From: Oscillospiraceae bacterium
Lineage (GTDB): Bacteria; Bacillota; Clostridia; Oscillospirales; CAG-272
Length of the DNA: 48,658 nucleotides
Direction: 5' to 3'
Assembly: GCA_015064525.1 (NCBI GenBank)
Contig: SVSC01000004.1
Span: 1-48,658, forward strand
The translations under genes were made by a program, and so were the position numbers. The notes beneath the pieces are model-generated. The model was not told the origin of the DNA. It did not search any database and saw nothing but the letters and a program-made list of their open reading frames with translations. Each line of letters starts with the position of its first letter. Positions within the stretch are counted from its first letter, which is position 1. Shown in pieces: positions 18,717 through 27,811 of the stretch.

Positions 18717-18949
18717 GGCTCGCAGGCGGTTGCGCGGCAACGGCTTGCGCTCTTTTGAATACCGTGGACAAAAACGGCAGAGCTTCCTCGGTCGGAAAAA
18801 CGGCTTGGTGAACGCCCCCTTGGTTTACAGCTCGAAGGCTTTCATGTCGAAGGCCTTCTTTTTTGTCTAAAATGAGACAGATATGGATGTCTGCGGAGAA
18901 AAAGTTTAAAATTGTTAAAGAAAAAACAAGACTTTTTTGCGAAAAACTC

Positions 18950-18978
18950 TTTACATTTGAGCGCTTTTATGGTATGAT
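18950..18978 (+). promoter_or_regulatory. Promoter of the pyruvate:ferredoxin oxidoreductase gene
   Basis: TTTACA 18950-18955, 17 nt, TATGAT 18973-18978. Confidence 0.7.
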
Positions 18979-19028
18979 TAGGAGTGAGAAAAATTCTCTT
19001 CAAAAATATTCAGGAGGTTTATCCACTC

Positions 19029-22000
19029 ATGGCAATTGAAAGAAGAAAAATTTCCATGGATGGTAACACTGCCGCGGCGCACGTTTCCTATGCGTTCACC
19101 GAGGTTGCTGCCATCTACCCCATCACTCCTTCCTCCCCTATGGCGGAAGTGACCGACACCTGGGCTGCTACCGATAAGAACATTTTCGGTGAGCCCGCAA
19201 GAAACATCTTTGGCGACACCGTTAAGGTGATGGAGATGCAGTCTGAGGCAGGTGCCGCAGGCGCCGTTCACGGCTCTCTGGCGGCAGGTGCGCTGACCAC
19301 CACCTACACCGCATCTCAGGGTCTGCTTCTCATGATCCCCAATATGTACAAGATCGCGGGTGAGCTGCTTCCTTGCGTGATCCACGTATCCGCTCGTTGC
19401 GTAGCTTCTCATGCCCTGAACATTTTCGGTGACCACTCCGACGTTTACGCTTGCCGTCAGACCGGCTTCGCTATGATGGCTGAGTCTAACCAGCAGGAGA
19501 TCATGGACCTGGGCGCCGTTGCGCACCTGGCAACCATTAAGAGCCGCGTTCCCTTCCTGAACTTCTTCGATGGCTTCCGTACCTCCCACGAGGTTCAGAA
19601 GATTGAAACCTGGGACTACAAGGATCTGGCTGAGATGGTGGATATGGACGCTGTGAAGGGCTTCCGTTCCCGCGCTCTGAACCCCGAGCATCCCGTTCTT
19701 CGCGGCTCTGCTGAAAACGGCGACATCTTCTTCCAGCACAGAGAGTCCTGCAACCCCTACTACGATGCGCTTCCCGCAATCGTTGAGGAGTACATGGAAA
19801 AGGTAAATGCCAAGATCGGCACCAACTACCAGCTGTTTAACTACTACGGCGCTCCCGATGCTGAGAGAGTGATCGTTGCAATGGGCTCTGTTTGCGACGT
19901 TGCAGAAGAGGTAATCGACTATATGCTGGCAGCAGGCGAGAAGGTTGGCCTTGTGAAGGTTCGTCTGTACAGACCCTTCGTTGCTGAGAAGCTGGCTGCG
20001 GCTCTTCCCGCAACCGTCAAGAAGATCGCGGTTCTCGACAGAACCAAGGAGCCCGGCGCGCTGGGCGATCCTCTGTATCTGGACGTTGTGGCTGCTCTGG
20101 CTACCACCGGTGTGAACGCCAAGGTTGTTGGCGGTCGCTACGGTCTGGGCTCCAAGGACACCACTCCCGCATCCATTTTTGCCGTGTTCGCAAACCTTGC
20201 TAAGGACGAGCCCAAGAACGGCTTCACCATTGGTATCGTTGACGACGTGACCGGTCACTCCCTGGAAGAGACCGAGGCTCCCGACACCGCATCCGCAGGC
20301 ACCGTTTCCTGCAAGTTCTGGGGTCTGGGCGGCGACGGAACCGTTGGCGCGAACAAGAACTCCATCAAGATCATTGGTGACTACACCGATAAGTTTATTC
20401 AGGCTTACTATCAGTACGACTCCAAGAAGACCAACGGCGTTACCATTTCTCACCTGAGATTCGGTGACAAGGCCATTAAGTCTCCCTACTATATCACCAA
20501 GGCAGATTTCGTTGCCTGCCACGTTCCCGCTTATATCCTCAAGGGCTATAAGGTGGTTCAGGACGTGAAGCCCGGCGGTTCCTTCCTTCTGAACTGCCAG
20601 TGGACTCCCGAGGAGCTGGAGGAGCATCTTCCCAACTCCGTGAAGAGCTACATCGCAAAGAACAACATCAAGTTCTTCATTATCAACGCAATCGACAAGG
20701 CTCGTGAGATCGGTATGGGCAAGAGAACCAACACCATTCTCCAGTCCGCCTTCTTCAAGCTGGCGAACATCATGCCTATCGAAGAGGCTGTTGACCACAT
20801 GAAGTACATGGCTAAGAAGTCCTACCTGAAGAAGGGCGAGGCTGTGGTTGAAATGAACTACAAGGCAATCGACGCAGGCGTGGACGCCATTGTGGAGATC
20901 AACGTTCCCGCTGCTTGGGCAACTCTCGCCGATGAGGCTGCAGAGGCTCCCGCAACCGGCGCTCGCGCAGATCTGGTTGACTTCGTGAACAACATCGTTC
21001 GTCCCGTGAACGCAATGAAGGGCGATTCTCTCCCTGTTTCCGCGTTCGTAGGCCGTGCCGACGGTACCTTCCCCCAGGGCTCTGCCGCCTACGAGAAGAG
21101 AGGCGTGGCTGTGGACGTTCCCGTTTGGTATGCTGAGAACTGCATTCAGTGTAACAGCTGCGCGTTCGTATGTCCTCACGCCGCAATCCGTCCCTTCGCT
21201 ATGACCGAGGAGGAGGCAGCAAACGCTCCCGCTTCCACCAAGTTCACCGCGAAGCCCGTGATCAAGACCAACTACAAGTTCACCATGGCGATCAGTCCTC
21301 TGGACTGCATGGGCTGCACGCTCTGCGTGAAGGCTTGCCCTGTGACCGCAAAGAATCCCGAGAAGCCCGCGATCGCTATGACCTCTCAGGCAAGCCAGCT
21401 GGATCAGCAGGCTGCATTCGACTATGCTGTTGCCAACGTTTCCGAGAAGAAGGAGCTGATCAACGCAACCGTAAAGGGAAGCCAGTTCAAGCAGCCCCTG
21501 CTTGAGTTCTCCGGCTCCTGCGCAGGCTGTGCGGAAACCTCCTACGCTCGTCTCGTAACACAGCTGTTCGGTGAGAGAATGTATATCTCCAACGCAACTG
21601 GATGCTCCTCCATTTGGGGTGGCTCCGCGCCCGCAACTCCCTACACCGTGAACCGCGAGAGCGGCTGCGGACCCGCATGGGGCAACTCCCTGTTCGAGGA
21701 TAACGCTGAGCATGGAATGGGTATCGCTCTGGGTCAGAAGACCATCCGTGAGCGTCTCATGGGCAAGGTGAAGGAAATGGCAGCCTCCGAGAAGGCAAGC
21801 GACGAGTTCAAGGCAGCTGCAGAGGCATACTTTGCAACCGCTGAGGACGGCGAGAAGAACGCAGACGCCACCAAGGCTCTGATTGTTGAGCTGGAGAAGG
21901 CTGCGGCTGCAGGCTGTCCCGTGGCTCCCGCTATCCTGGACGAGAAGGAATACCTCGCTAAGAAGTCGGTTTGGATCTTCGGTGGCGACGGATGGGCATA

Positions 22001-22607
22001 CGACATCGGCTTCGGCGGTCTGGACCACGTTCTGGCTTCCGGTGAGGACGTTAACGTATTCGTATTCGATACCGAGGTGTACTCCAACACCGGTGGACAG
22101 GCTTCCAAGGCATCCAGCATTGGTCAGGTTGCTCAGTTCGCGGCAGCAGGTAAGGCAATCGGCAAGAAGAATCTGGCTGAGATCGCAATGTCCTACGGCT
22201 ACGTTTACGTTGCACAGGTTGCAATGGGCGCCGATATGAACCAGCTCCTGAAGGCTCTGAAGGAGGCTGAGGCATACCACGGTCCTTCCCTGATCATCGG
22301 TTACGCTCCTTGTGAGATGCACGGCTTGAAGGGCGGAATGCAGAACTGCCAGTTCGAAATGAAGAAGGCAGTTGAGGCAGGCTACTGGCAGATGTTCCGC
22401 TACAACCCCACGCTGGAGTCCAACAAGCTGACCATTGATTCCAAGGCTCCCTCCGCAGATTACGTTGAGTTCATTAAGACCGAAACTCGTTACGCTCGCT
22501 TGGCACAGTCCTTCCCCGAAAGAGCTGCAGAGCTCTTTGCAAAGGCAGACGCCAACGCAAAGGCGAAGTACGAGAGACTGGTTAAGATGGGTAAGCTCTA
22601 CGAATAA
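19029..22607 (+). CDS. nifJ: Pyruvate:ferredoxin (flavodoxin) oxidoreductase
   Basis: TAAAHVSYAFTEVAAIYPITPSSPMAE, two ferredoxin clusters (CIQCNSCAFVCPHAAIRPF; CMGCTLCVKACPVTAKNPE), GCAETSYARL, TPP site GDGWAYDIGFGGLDHV. Start at ATG 19029 (MAIERRK). Confidence 0.96.
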   Translation: MAIERRKISMDGNTAAAHVSYAFTEVAAIYPITPSSPMAEVTDTWAATDKNIFGEPARNIFGDTVKVMEMQSEAGAAGAVHGSLAAGALTTTYTASQGLLLMIPNMYKIAGELLPCVIHVSARCVASHALNIFGDHSDVYACRQTGFAMMAESNQQEIMDLGAVAHLATIKSRVPFLNFFDGFRTSHEVQKIETWDYKDLAEMVDMDAVKGFRSRALNPEHPVLRGSAENGDIFFQHRESCNPYYDALPAIVEEYMEKVNAKIGTNYQLFNYYGAPDAERVIVAMGSVCDVAEEVIDYMLAAGEKVGLVKVRLYRPFVAEKLAAALPATVKKIAVLDRTKEPGALGDPLYLDVVAALATTGVNAKVVGGRYGLGSKDTTPASIFAVFANLAKDEPKNGFTIGIVDDVTGHSLEETEAPDTASAGTVSCKFWGLGGDGTVGANKNSIKIIGDYTDKFIQAYYQYDSKKTNGVTISHLRFGDKAIKSPYYITKADFVACHVPAYILKGYKVVQDVKPGGSFLLNCQWTPEELEEHLPNSVKSYIAKNNIKFFIINAIDKAREIGMGKRTNTILQSAFFKLANIMPIEEAVDHMKYMAKKSYLKKGEAVVEMNYKAIDAGVDAIVEINVPAAWATLADEAAEAPATGARADLVDFVNNIVRPVNAMKGDSLPVSAFVGRADGTFPQGSAAYEKRGVAVDVPVWYAENCIQCNSCAFVCPHAAIRPFAMTEEEAANAPASTKFTAKPVIKTNYKFTMAISPLDCMGCTLCVKACPVTAKNPEKPAIAMTSQASQLDQQAAFDYAVANVSEKKELINATVKGSQFKQPLLEFSGSCAGCAETSYARLVTQLFGERMYISNATGCSSIWGGSAPATPYTVNRESGCGPAWGNSLFEDNAEHGMGIALGQKTIRERLMGKVKEMAASEKASDEFKAAAEAYFATAEDGEKNADATKALIVELEKAAAAGCPVAPAILDEKEYLAKKSVWIFGGDGWAYDIGFGGLDHVLASGEDVNVFVFDTEVYSNTGGQASKASSIGQVAQFAAAGKAIGKKNLAEIAMSYGYVYVAQVAMGADMNQLLKALKEAEAYHGPSLIIGYAPCEMHGLKGGMQNCQFEMKKAVEAGYWQMFRYNPTLESNKLTIDSKAPSADYVEFIKTETRYARLAQSFPERAAELFAKADANAKAKYERLVKMGKLYE

Positions 22608-22629
22608 TCTGATCTGACCATAGAAAACA

Positions 22630-22662
22630 AGCCCCCCAAGAGCATTTCGCTCTCGGGGGGCT
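22630..22662. terminator. Intrinsic terminator
   Basis: agccccccaagagc-atttc-gctctcggggggct. Confidence 0.88.
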
Positions 22663-22689
22663 CATACTGTAGACAAAACAAGCGAGTTT

Positions 22690-22803
22690 CGTTGGTTTGA
22701 TGAAAGTTTTGATCAACGTGCTTGCACGTTTCACTTTCTTCAAAAGTTTGCGGGGTGAAGGGGCGGAGCCCTTCTCGCCCTCCGCAGAGGGCGAAATTTC
22801 CCT
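22690..22803. repeat. Multi-hairpin intergenic element, family 1, copy 2 (opposite orientation)
   Basis: aacgtgcttgcacgtt, gaaggggcggagcccttc and cgccctccgcagagggcg hairpins; reverse complement aligns to 12472-12565 with compensatory changes. Confidence 0.75.
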
Positions 22804-22914
22804 AATCCACGTCTCTTTTTTTAGGGGAGAAGCCCGTATTCGCCCTTGGGAACCAAAGAATATATGGGATATGCTGAATACGGTAAAAGGAATCTTTTTT
22901 TAAGGGAGAGCTAT

Positions 22915-24405
22915 ATGGATATTTTAAAGCATTACGTTGATCTTTTTAACGAAAACGACGAGGAGGTCTACGTGAATACCGTGGATAACGCCCACGCATA
23001 TGAGTGGCTGAAAAATGAGATTCCTCTGCTGGAATGTCCCGATCGAGATATTGAGCGCACGTATTATTTTCGCTATTGGACATACCGAAAGCACGTATGC
23101 AGCACAGAGGACGGCTACGTTATTACGGAGTTTTTACCCAAGGTTTCGTGGAGCGGAAAGCATAACGTTATCAACGCGGCTATCGGTCATCATCTCTACG
23201 AGGGAAGATGGCTGAAGAATTCCCAAAAATATCTTTTGGAGTACGTGCGCTTTGTTTTGAACACGCCCGACCGTTCTCACCAGTACAGTGCATGGCTTTC
23301 GTATGCGGTTCTGAAGCTTTTGGAGGTTACGGGCCCGATCGAAGGTGAAAAAGAGCTGCTTTCGGCTTTGTGCGACTACTACGAAAAATGGGAGAATACC
23401 CACGGGCTCTCAAACGGAATGTTCTGGTCGGTGGATAATTACGACGCGATGGAATATTCTATCAGCGGAACTACCGTTGATAAAAAGGTCAGAAAGGGAA
23501 TCCGCCCAACCCTTAATTCCTATCTGTGCGCCGATGCGTATGCCATTTCCAGGCTCGCGAGGATGGTAGGTGACGAAGAAAACGAAAGGAAATACCGCGA
23601 AAAGCACGAAAAACTAAAACAACAGATCAATGACCTTCTCTTTGAGAACGGGTTTTATCGCGCGTACCATTTTGATGAAGGCGCGGACGTGAACTTGGTT
23701 ATGGAAAACGGCAGAGGAAGCGCTCCGCGGGAGGAGATTGGTTATATACCGTGGATGTTTAACATTCCGGAAAAGGGCAGGGAGGAGGCGTTTTTGCTTC
23801 TTGCTGATCGAGAGGCTTTTTATACCGATTACGGTATTGCCACAGCCGAGCGCAGCCACGCAAGATTTCTGTATGAGGCGAATCACGAATGCTTGTGGAA
23901 CGGCTACGTTTGGCCGTTCGCAACCTCGCAAACACTTACCGCGCTGATAAACGCAATTGACGGTTACGGGTGCGATGAACGCTATCAAAAGCTGTTCTTT
24001 GATTTGCTGAGGCAATACGCCGTAAGCCATCATAGGGTGCGACGGGACGGAAAAACCGTTCCGTGGATCGACGAGGTTAGGCACCCGCTCCAAAACGATT
24101 GGTCCAGTAGAACGATCCTTCGTGATTGGGGCTGGCTTGCGCGCAAGGGGGGATACGAACGGGGAAAGGATTACAACCATTCAACGTTTGCGGATCTTGT
24201 TATCACAGGTTTCATCGGCGTAAAAACCGACGGCGAGGCTCTTGAGGTGAGGCCGAATATTCCGAGCGATTGGGAGTGGTTTAAGCTTTCGAGCCTGCAT
24301 TTCAGAGGAGATCGCTATACGATTGTCTACGACAAGACGGGCGAAAAATACGGTCTTGGCAAAGGACTTCAGATCATTCAGGAATCAATCAAGACCACCG
24401 GCTGA
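22915..24405 (+). CDS. MGH1-like (alpha/alpha)6-barrel glycoside hydrolase
   Basis: EGRWLKN, NGYVWPFATSQTLTALINAI, trehalase/GH63-like fold signatures; no signal peptide. Start ATG 22915 with RBS aagggagag. Confidence 0.7.
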   Translation: MDILKHYVDLFNENDEEVYVNTVDNAHAYEWLKNEIPLLECPDRDIERTYYFRYWTYRKHVCSTEDGYVITEFLPKVSWSGKHNVINAAIGHHLYEGRWLKNSQKYLLEYVRFVLNTPDRSHQYSAWLSYAVLKLLEVTGPIEGEKELLSALCDYYEKWENTHGLSNGMFWSVDNYDAMEYSISGTTVDKKVRKGIRPTLNSYLCADAYAISRLARMVGDEENERKYREKHEKLKQQINDLLFENGFYRAYHFDEGADVNLVMENGRGSAPREEIGYIPWMFNIPEKGREEAFLLLADREAFYTDYGIATAERSHARFLYEANHECLWNGYVWPFATSQTLTALINAIDGYGCDERYQKLFFDLLRQYAVSHHRVRRDGKTVPWIDEVRHPLQNDWSSRTILRDWGWLARKGGYERGKDYNHSTFADLVITGFIGVKTDGEALEVRPNIPSDWEWFKLSSLHFRGDRYTIVYDKTGEKYGLGKGLQIIQESIKTTG

Positions 24406-24426
24406 ACCGGTGGTCTTGATTGATTC
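24382..24426. terminator. Perfect 20-bp stem hairpin spanning the stop codon
   Basis: gaatcaatcaagaccaccgg / ccggtggtcttgattgattc; stop TGA (24403-24405) lies in the loop. Confidence 0.85.
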
Positions 24427-24431
24427 TGCTT

Positions 24432-25481
24432 TTATTTCGGCAGGGTGGTGTACTGTGAGTTGGTGACAGTGTACGGATGCCGCAAGGCGTTTTCCACCGA
24501 TTCGCGAATCACAGCAAGATGGTTTTCCAAATGAGGCTTTTTGGGAGGAACCCAATCCACGGCGTCGAGGGAGCCGCCCGTTAGGTAGGCATACCAGGTC
24601 AGGGCAACCGTGTAGCGCCCGTAGTCATAGCTCATATGATATCCGTCGCGGGTAACGGTGTCTCCAACGTAGGAGGTTCGGATGTTCTGAATGGCGGTGC
24701 CCGCAGGGATCACGCCGTTGATCAGTCGATTGCTCAGCACAACGGCTTCAACGGTGTCAACGGTCATTTGATACATGGTCATCTGATCGTTGTTGTATTT
24801 TGGGAAGGAGGAATGGGTGCTGTCCTGCTGGTATGCCCAGGTCATGTGAAAAATCAATTGAGCGTTGGGATTGGTCTTGTTCAGATCCAGAATGTTCAGA
24901 ACGGTATTCATTCGGGAGTAGGAATCGGGAAGACCGCAGGTTTTGCTGGTTTGCTGAATGGTAATATAGTCCCAGTCCTCCTCTGTGAGCGCGTTGTAGG
25001 GCTTTACGTTTTTCTTTTCTGTCCACGCGCCGTTGGTATTTTTATAGTAGGTGTAGGCGCCGAGATTGTATTGGAAATTGCTCGCGTGGGTGTCCAGACT
25101 GCAGCCGCCAATGTAGAGATTTCCAAGAATTACCTCGGAAATACCGGCGTCCTTGCAGATGTCCCAAAGGTATTCCATGGCGTCGGTGCTGAAGCTGTTT
25201 CCAACGGCGAGAATTTTGATGCTGTTGGTTGCGGGCAGAATTTGCAGGTCGGTGGCGCCGCAAGCATCGCAAACGTAGGAAACGGAGCCATCTGCCAGCG
25301 CGCGGGCGTTGATCCTTTCCGCAACGTAATAGGCGTGGGTGGTGCAGGGAGCTTTTTCCTCGGAGGCGGAGGGGGTGATAGCCGGTGCGTTATTGGGGTC
25401 GGTTTTTGAGCAGCCCGTTGCGCCGAATACCAACAGCAGAGCAAGGAAGGGCAGGAATAAACGGAAAAAACGGTGAGTCAT
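24432..25481 (-). CDS. DUF4886 (SGNH-like) domain lipoprotein
   Basis: Signal MTHRFFRLFLPFLALLLVFGATGC; SIKILAVGNSFSTDAMEYLWDICKDAG, LGNLYIGGCSLDTH, WDYITIQQTSKTCG, DGYHMSYDYGRYTVALTWYAYLTG. Confidence 0.85.
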   Translation of the reverse strand: MTHRFFRLFLPFLALLLVFGATGCSKTDPNNAPAITPSASEEKAPCTTHAYYVAERINARALADGSVSYVCDACGATDLQILPATNSIKILAVGNSFSTDAMEYLWDICKDAGISEVILGNLYIGGCSLDTHASNFQYNLGAYTYYKNTNGAWTEKKNVKPYNALTEEDWDYITIQQTSKTCGLPDSYSRMNTVLNILDLNKTNPNAQLIFHMTWAYQQDSTHSSFPKYNNDQMTMYQMTVDTVEAVVLSNRLINGVIPAGTAIQNIRTSYVGDTVTRDGYHMSYDYGRYTVALTWYAYLTGGSLDAVDWVPPKKPHLENHLAVIRESVENALRHPYTVTNSQYTTLPK

Positions 25482-25677
25482 ATTTGCGCTCCTTTCGGTG
25501 TTTTCATCGCCTCAATTATAGCATGAATCTGCGCCTCTGTCAAGAGTCTTGGCTTTTTTGGGTATAGATTTGATATAATTGCGTATTCTATAGAGAACAG
25601 ATCGTTTTTTGATGACAAATTTGGAATGGAAGCGCTATAATGATTATCAGAAAAGATAAACCGAGGGGGTATGAAGC

Positions 25678-27045
25678 ATGGGAAAATATTTCGGAACCGA
25701 CGGCTTTCGGGGCGAGGCGGGCGTGGTGCTTACCGCAGAGCACGCCTTTCGTATCGGCAGGTTTTTGGGATGGTACTACGGCAGAGAGCGAGAGCGGGTG
25801 AGCGTGGTGATCGGAAAGGATACCAGGCGATCGGGCTATCTGTTTGAATATGCCATTGCGGCGGGCTTAACGGCGTCGGGCGCCGATGCGTATATGCTGC
25901 ACGTTACCACCACGCCGAGCGTTTCTCATGCCGTGGCGTTGGGGGAGTTCTCCTGCGGGGTCATGATTTCCGCCAGTCACAATCCCTTCTACGATAACGG
26001 TATCAAGCTGGTGAACGACAGAGGGGAAAAGCTTGGAGACGAGGTGACCGACGCGGTGGAGGCGTATCTGGAGCGGGCGTCTGACGGGCGCGCGGAGGAG
26101 CTTCCTCACGCCAAGGGCGAGGCGCTGGGGCGGATTATTGACTACGCCGAGGGACGGAACCGCTATATCGGGTATCTGATTTCGCTTTCGGGGTATTCCT
26201 TCCGTCCCTTCCGCGTGGGGCTGGATTGCGCCAACGGCAGCGCATGGATGATCGCCAAGGCTGTGTTTGAGGCGCTGGGAGCGCAGGTGTGCGTGATCAA
26301 CGCACAGCCCGACGGTCTCAACATCAATAAGGATGCGGGCTCTACTCACGTGGAGGGCTTGGCAGCGCTGGTGCGTGGGGAGGGGCTGGACGTGGGATTT
26401 GCCTTCGATGGGGATGCCGATCGTTGTATTGCCGTGGATGAGAGAGGCGAGGTGGTGAACGGCGATCATATTCTCTATTTGCTGGCAACCGAAATGAAGC
26501 GGCGGGGAGAGCTGGTGAACAACACCGTGGTCACAACCGTTATGTCCAATCTCGGTCTTTATCGCGCGCTGGAGGCGGAGGGGATCCGATGGGAGCAAAC
26601 GGCGGTGGGAGATCGGTTTGTGTATGAAAATATGCTTCAAACCGGCAATTGCATCGGGGGTGAGCAATCGGGCCACGTGATCCTTTCCAAGTACGCTACC
26701 ACAGGCGACGGGATTCTCACCGCCATTAAGGTGATGGAAACGATGATCCGCCGAAAACAGCCGCTCAGTCGATTGGCTGAGCCTGTGAGAATGTATCCCC
26801 AGGTGTTGATCAATCTGCGGGTGGAGGATCGGGACGCCGTGATGCGGGATACCGAGGTTTCAGCGCTTTTGAAACGAATTGAGGAGCGGCTGGGAAATCA
26901 GGGTCGCATTTTGCTTCGCCGCAGCGGAACCGAGCCCGTGGTTCGGGTGATGACCGAGGCGGAGAGCGAGACGCTCTGCCGCGAATGCGCGGAGGAGCTG
27001 GCGGAGCTGATCTGCCGTCGCTATGGCGGGGAGGTGGCAAAATGA
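25678..27045 (+). CDS. glmM: Phosphoglucosamine mutase
   Basis: MGKYFGTDGFRGEAG, MISASHNPFYDNGIKL, FDGDADRCIAVDERG, RRSGTEPVVRVMTE. Confidence 0.94.
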   Translation: MGKYFGTDGFRGEAGVVLTAEHAFRIGRFLGWYYGRERERVSVVIGKDTRRSGYLFEYAIAAGLTASGADAYMLHVTTTPSVSHAVALGEFSCGVMISASHNPFYDNGIKLVNDRGEKLGDEVTDAVEAYLERASDGRAEELPHAKGEALGRIIDYAEGRNRYIGYLISLSGYSFRPFRVGLDCANGSAWMIAKAVFEALGAQVCVINAQPDGLNINKDAGSTHVEGLAALVRGEGLDVGFAFDGDADRCIAVDERGEVVNGDHILYLLATEMKRRGELVNNTVVTTVMSNLGLYRALEAEGIRWEQTAVGDRFVYENMLQTGNCIGGEQSGHVILSKYATTGDGILTAIKVMETMIRRKQPLSRLAEPVRMYPQVLINLRVEDRDAVMRDTEVSALLKRIEERLGNQGRILLRRSGTEPVVRVMTEAESETLCRECAEELAELICRRYGGEVAK

Positions 27046-27722
27046 GCGAGGGCATTGGCGCGCTGACGGTGGAGGCTCTGTACCGTCACCCCGAGGGGAG
27101 CCTTGCGTGGAACTATTTGCGAGCCTTTCGCTATCCGTGGGAGGCGCTGGAGGGCTTGAGCGAGGAGCTTTATCGCTTGGGAAGGTCGCTTTCCCGGGAG
27201 GAATACCGTCAGGTGGAGGCGGGCGTCTGGGTGGCAAGGACTGCCCGTGTGGCGCCAACGGCGGTGATAACGGCGCCCGCCATCATCGGAGCGGAAACAG
27301 AGCTTCGCCCGGGGGCGTTTTTGAGAGGCTCCACTCTGGTGGGGCGGAGGTGCGTTGTGGGCAATTCCACCGAGCTGAAGGGCTGTATTCTCTTTGATGG
27401 CGTTCAGGTGCCCCATTACAACTACGTTGGAGACTCGGTGCTGGGCTACCAAGCCCACATGGGCGCGGGGGCGGTAACCTCCAACGTGAAGGGGGATAAA
27501 AGTCTTGTTGCGGTGCGCTCCCCTTGGGGCACCTTGGAAACGGGACGGAAAAAATGCGGTGCCATGCTGGGAGATTATGCCGAGATCGGATGCCATGCCG
27601 TTCTGAATCCGGGTAGCGTGGTGGGGGTGAGCAGTCGGGTGTATCCGCTTGTTTCGGTGCGGGGAACGGTTCCCGAAGGCTGTATTTGCAAGGGGGAGGG
27701 CGTGATCGTTCCGATAAAGTGA
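27042..27722 (+). CDS. GlmU C-terminal-like left-handed beta-helix protein without uridyltransferase domain
   Basis: Hexapeptide repeats; GNSTELKGCILFDGVQVPHYNYVGDSVLGYQAHMGAGAVTSNVKGDKSLV; ATGA overlap with glmM. Start corrected to 27042. Confidence 0.82.
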   Translation: MSEGIGALTVEALYRHPEGSLAWNYLRAFRYPWEALEGLSEELYRLGRSLSREEYRQVEAGVWVARTARVAPTAVITAPAIIGAETELRPGAFLRGSTLVGRRCVVGNSTELKGCILFDGVQVPHYNYVGDSVLGYQAHMGAGAVTSNVKGDKSLVAVRSPWGTLETGRKKCGAMLGDYAEIGCHAVLNPGSVVGVSSRVYPLVSVRGTVPEGCICKGEGVIVPIK

Positions 27723-27811
27723 TGAAAAATGTTTACACAATATCCATTGATTTTTTTGAGAAATGAGATATAATGTAAATAGTTTAGAGTCACCGAATCA
27801 GGAGGAAGACC

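Noticed and set aside
18978-22322. 1114-aa antisense ORF opposite the PFOR gene
   Set aside because: Codon-bias shadow ORF. The sense gene almost never uses TTA, CTA or TCA in this register, so the antisense frame lacks stops. The sense product is unambiguous PFOR and the antisense translation shows no domain.
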